From positions 21,655,508 to 21,719,507 of the forward strand of contig CM049313.1 of the NCBI GenBank assembly GCA_026874595.1: a stretch of 64,000 nt of DNA, written 5' to 3'. Below the pieces are notes generated by a model that made no database searches, was not told the origin of the DNA, and saw only the letters and a program-made list of their open reading frames with translations. The DNA is from Sipunculus nudus. Lineage: Eukaryota; Annelida; Sipuncula; Golfingiida; Sipunculidae. Numbering within the stretch: position 1 is the first letter of the stretch; the number at the start of each line of letters is the position of its first letter. The position numbers were made by a program, and so were the translations under genes. Shown one piece after another: positions 62,869 through 64,000 of the stretch.

Positions 62869-64000
62869 CATTCGTGTATGTATAACGGTTTTGGTTATAT
62901 TAATATGTAATACTGTACAAAGAAAACTGAAGCATTAATATTAAAATAAAAAGGCCTTTAAACAGAATAATTTGAGTACAGGTGGTTTCGAACAATATCT
63001 GTGTATTTCAATTGTTACTAGAAAAAAATGCTATTGTGCTGTAAGAATAACTGGCAAAAATATAGGCTATATATACTCCCACATGAATCCAGTTAAATAA
63101 TAATTTGTACACACACACACACACATATATACCTTTTCCATTGATAGCATAGTTTGCAAGAATGATCGATGTAACTATTACACAGGTTTCCTTTATGAGC
63201 GCCCTAACAATATTTATAAGTTCCTTGTACCATCTAAAGATGTTATTTTTTTTTAAATGTACATTTAAAGGTGTAATAGCATAAGAAAAAAAAAGTTGTT
63301 ACCTGAATCAGTTCTTAACTAACATTGTGCAAGCTAATGAATAATTTTGACATGAAAGACTCAGCATTTGGATTCCGATTATCACTCCAGTTAACTGGTA
63401 ACATATTAAAAACTTGGTTGAATTACATGTTTTTAAAGTTTAGAGAGGTATCAATCTGGCTTCCGAGGGTGGTAATTGCAAGTCAGATGCAAAAGATATA
63501 TGCTTAAGAATATCCAAATGTTTCGCAATTATAGATTGTGCAGAGTGGAAAATAAAAAAAAAAAACCTTCGTTGCAAACATATTCTGATTATAAGGCAGC
63601 AAATGCCCTTAAAGCCATTGTTTCTGTTGATCCAAGTGGTTCAGCGTTGTTCGCATCAATGTTGTTTTCTGGTTCTATATCTGTGAAGATTTTTTTTTAA
63701 ATCTTGTTTAAAAGATATGCTGAAATTTTTGATGTAGATTATCTCCATGAAGGCGATGGGCTGATGGCCTACAGAGGCTTCGGTATCTAAAAGGAAGCCA
63801 ATAACGCAAGAATGCAGGTAAACCTCCCTCCATTTGCTACAGCAGGTACCCAGATGTGTCAACAAGATGCCCTTTTCACAAAAAAATTGTCTCTCACAGA
63901 GTGCATGTGGAGAGGGCTAATTCAAAGATAAATCTTTTAAAGATATTGTCAGGTAGAATACCACTTTCCCATTTTTTTCAATATTAATCAAATCTTGCTT
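62869..64000. other. AT-rich end of window
   Basis: A short (CA)7 tract at 63111-63125 is followed by TATATA. No gene was recognised. Confidence 0.5.

Overview
This is an AT-rich, gene-poor stretch of an animal nuclear genome, most likely a mollusc and probably a bivalve. The assignment is my own. It rests on GT-AG spliced exon relics, dense (TA)n and (CA)n arrays, tRNA-derived SINE-like sequence, Ty3/gypsy and LINE relics, and a degenerate repeat built on TGACCTTTGACC that I recall as abundant in bivalve genomes. Nothing bacterial (operons, ribosome binding sites) is present, and I found no functional tRNA, rRNA or CRISPR.

There is one convincing intact coding gene: a 340-residue type II membrane protein of glycosyltransferase family 15 (Kre2/Mnt1-like) at 10305-11327, minus strand. 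Its coding part is one exon, with a splice acceptor 11 bases before the ATG.

Layout. 0-9 kb: microsatellites, a GC-rich TATA-containing block (590-1130) and short CAGT-type foldback elements beside TA-rich DNA. 9-12 kb: the GT15 gene. 12-19 kb: mostly featureless, with a SINE-like relic. 19.0-21.8 kb: a Ty3/gypsy LTR and a dead pol fragment (RT end, RNase H, integrase), minus strand. 24-43 kb: a mosaic of duplicated low-copy blocks. R1 has three copies (24.2, 36.0, 42.1 kb). R2 has two (33.2, 37.3 kb). R3 has two, one internally tandem (38.8, 58.0 kb). R4 has two (26.9, 59.4 kb). The same stretch holds the ~144-bp TGACCT repeat (31.2-32.5 kb), broken by a SINE. 44.3-45.7 kb: a CR1/L2/Jockey-type LINE relic, plus strand.

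50-62.4 kb, mostly minus strand: remains of three gene types. These are a multi-exon DUF6589-like pseudogene (50.0-52.8 kb) with canonical splice sites but in-frame stops; a RecQ-like helicase exon with a Walker A motif (56.75-56.94 kb), part of which is repeated as a decayed inverted copy (56.08-56.21 kb); and a YqaJ/lambda-exonuclease-type nuclease fragment (62.0-62.4 kb) with a near-identical 163-bp tandem copy. A 619-bp element with terminal inverted repeats (54.78-55.40 kb) lies between them.

Apart from the GT15 enzyme the genes do not form a visible pathway. The window is best read as a repeat-rich flank where mobile and duplicated DNA accumulated. The clustering of helicase, exonuclease and DUF6589 remains may be chance, or may mark one decayed composite element.
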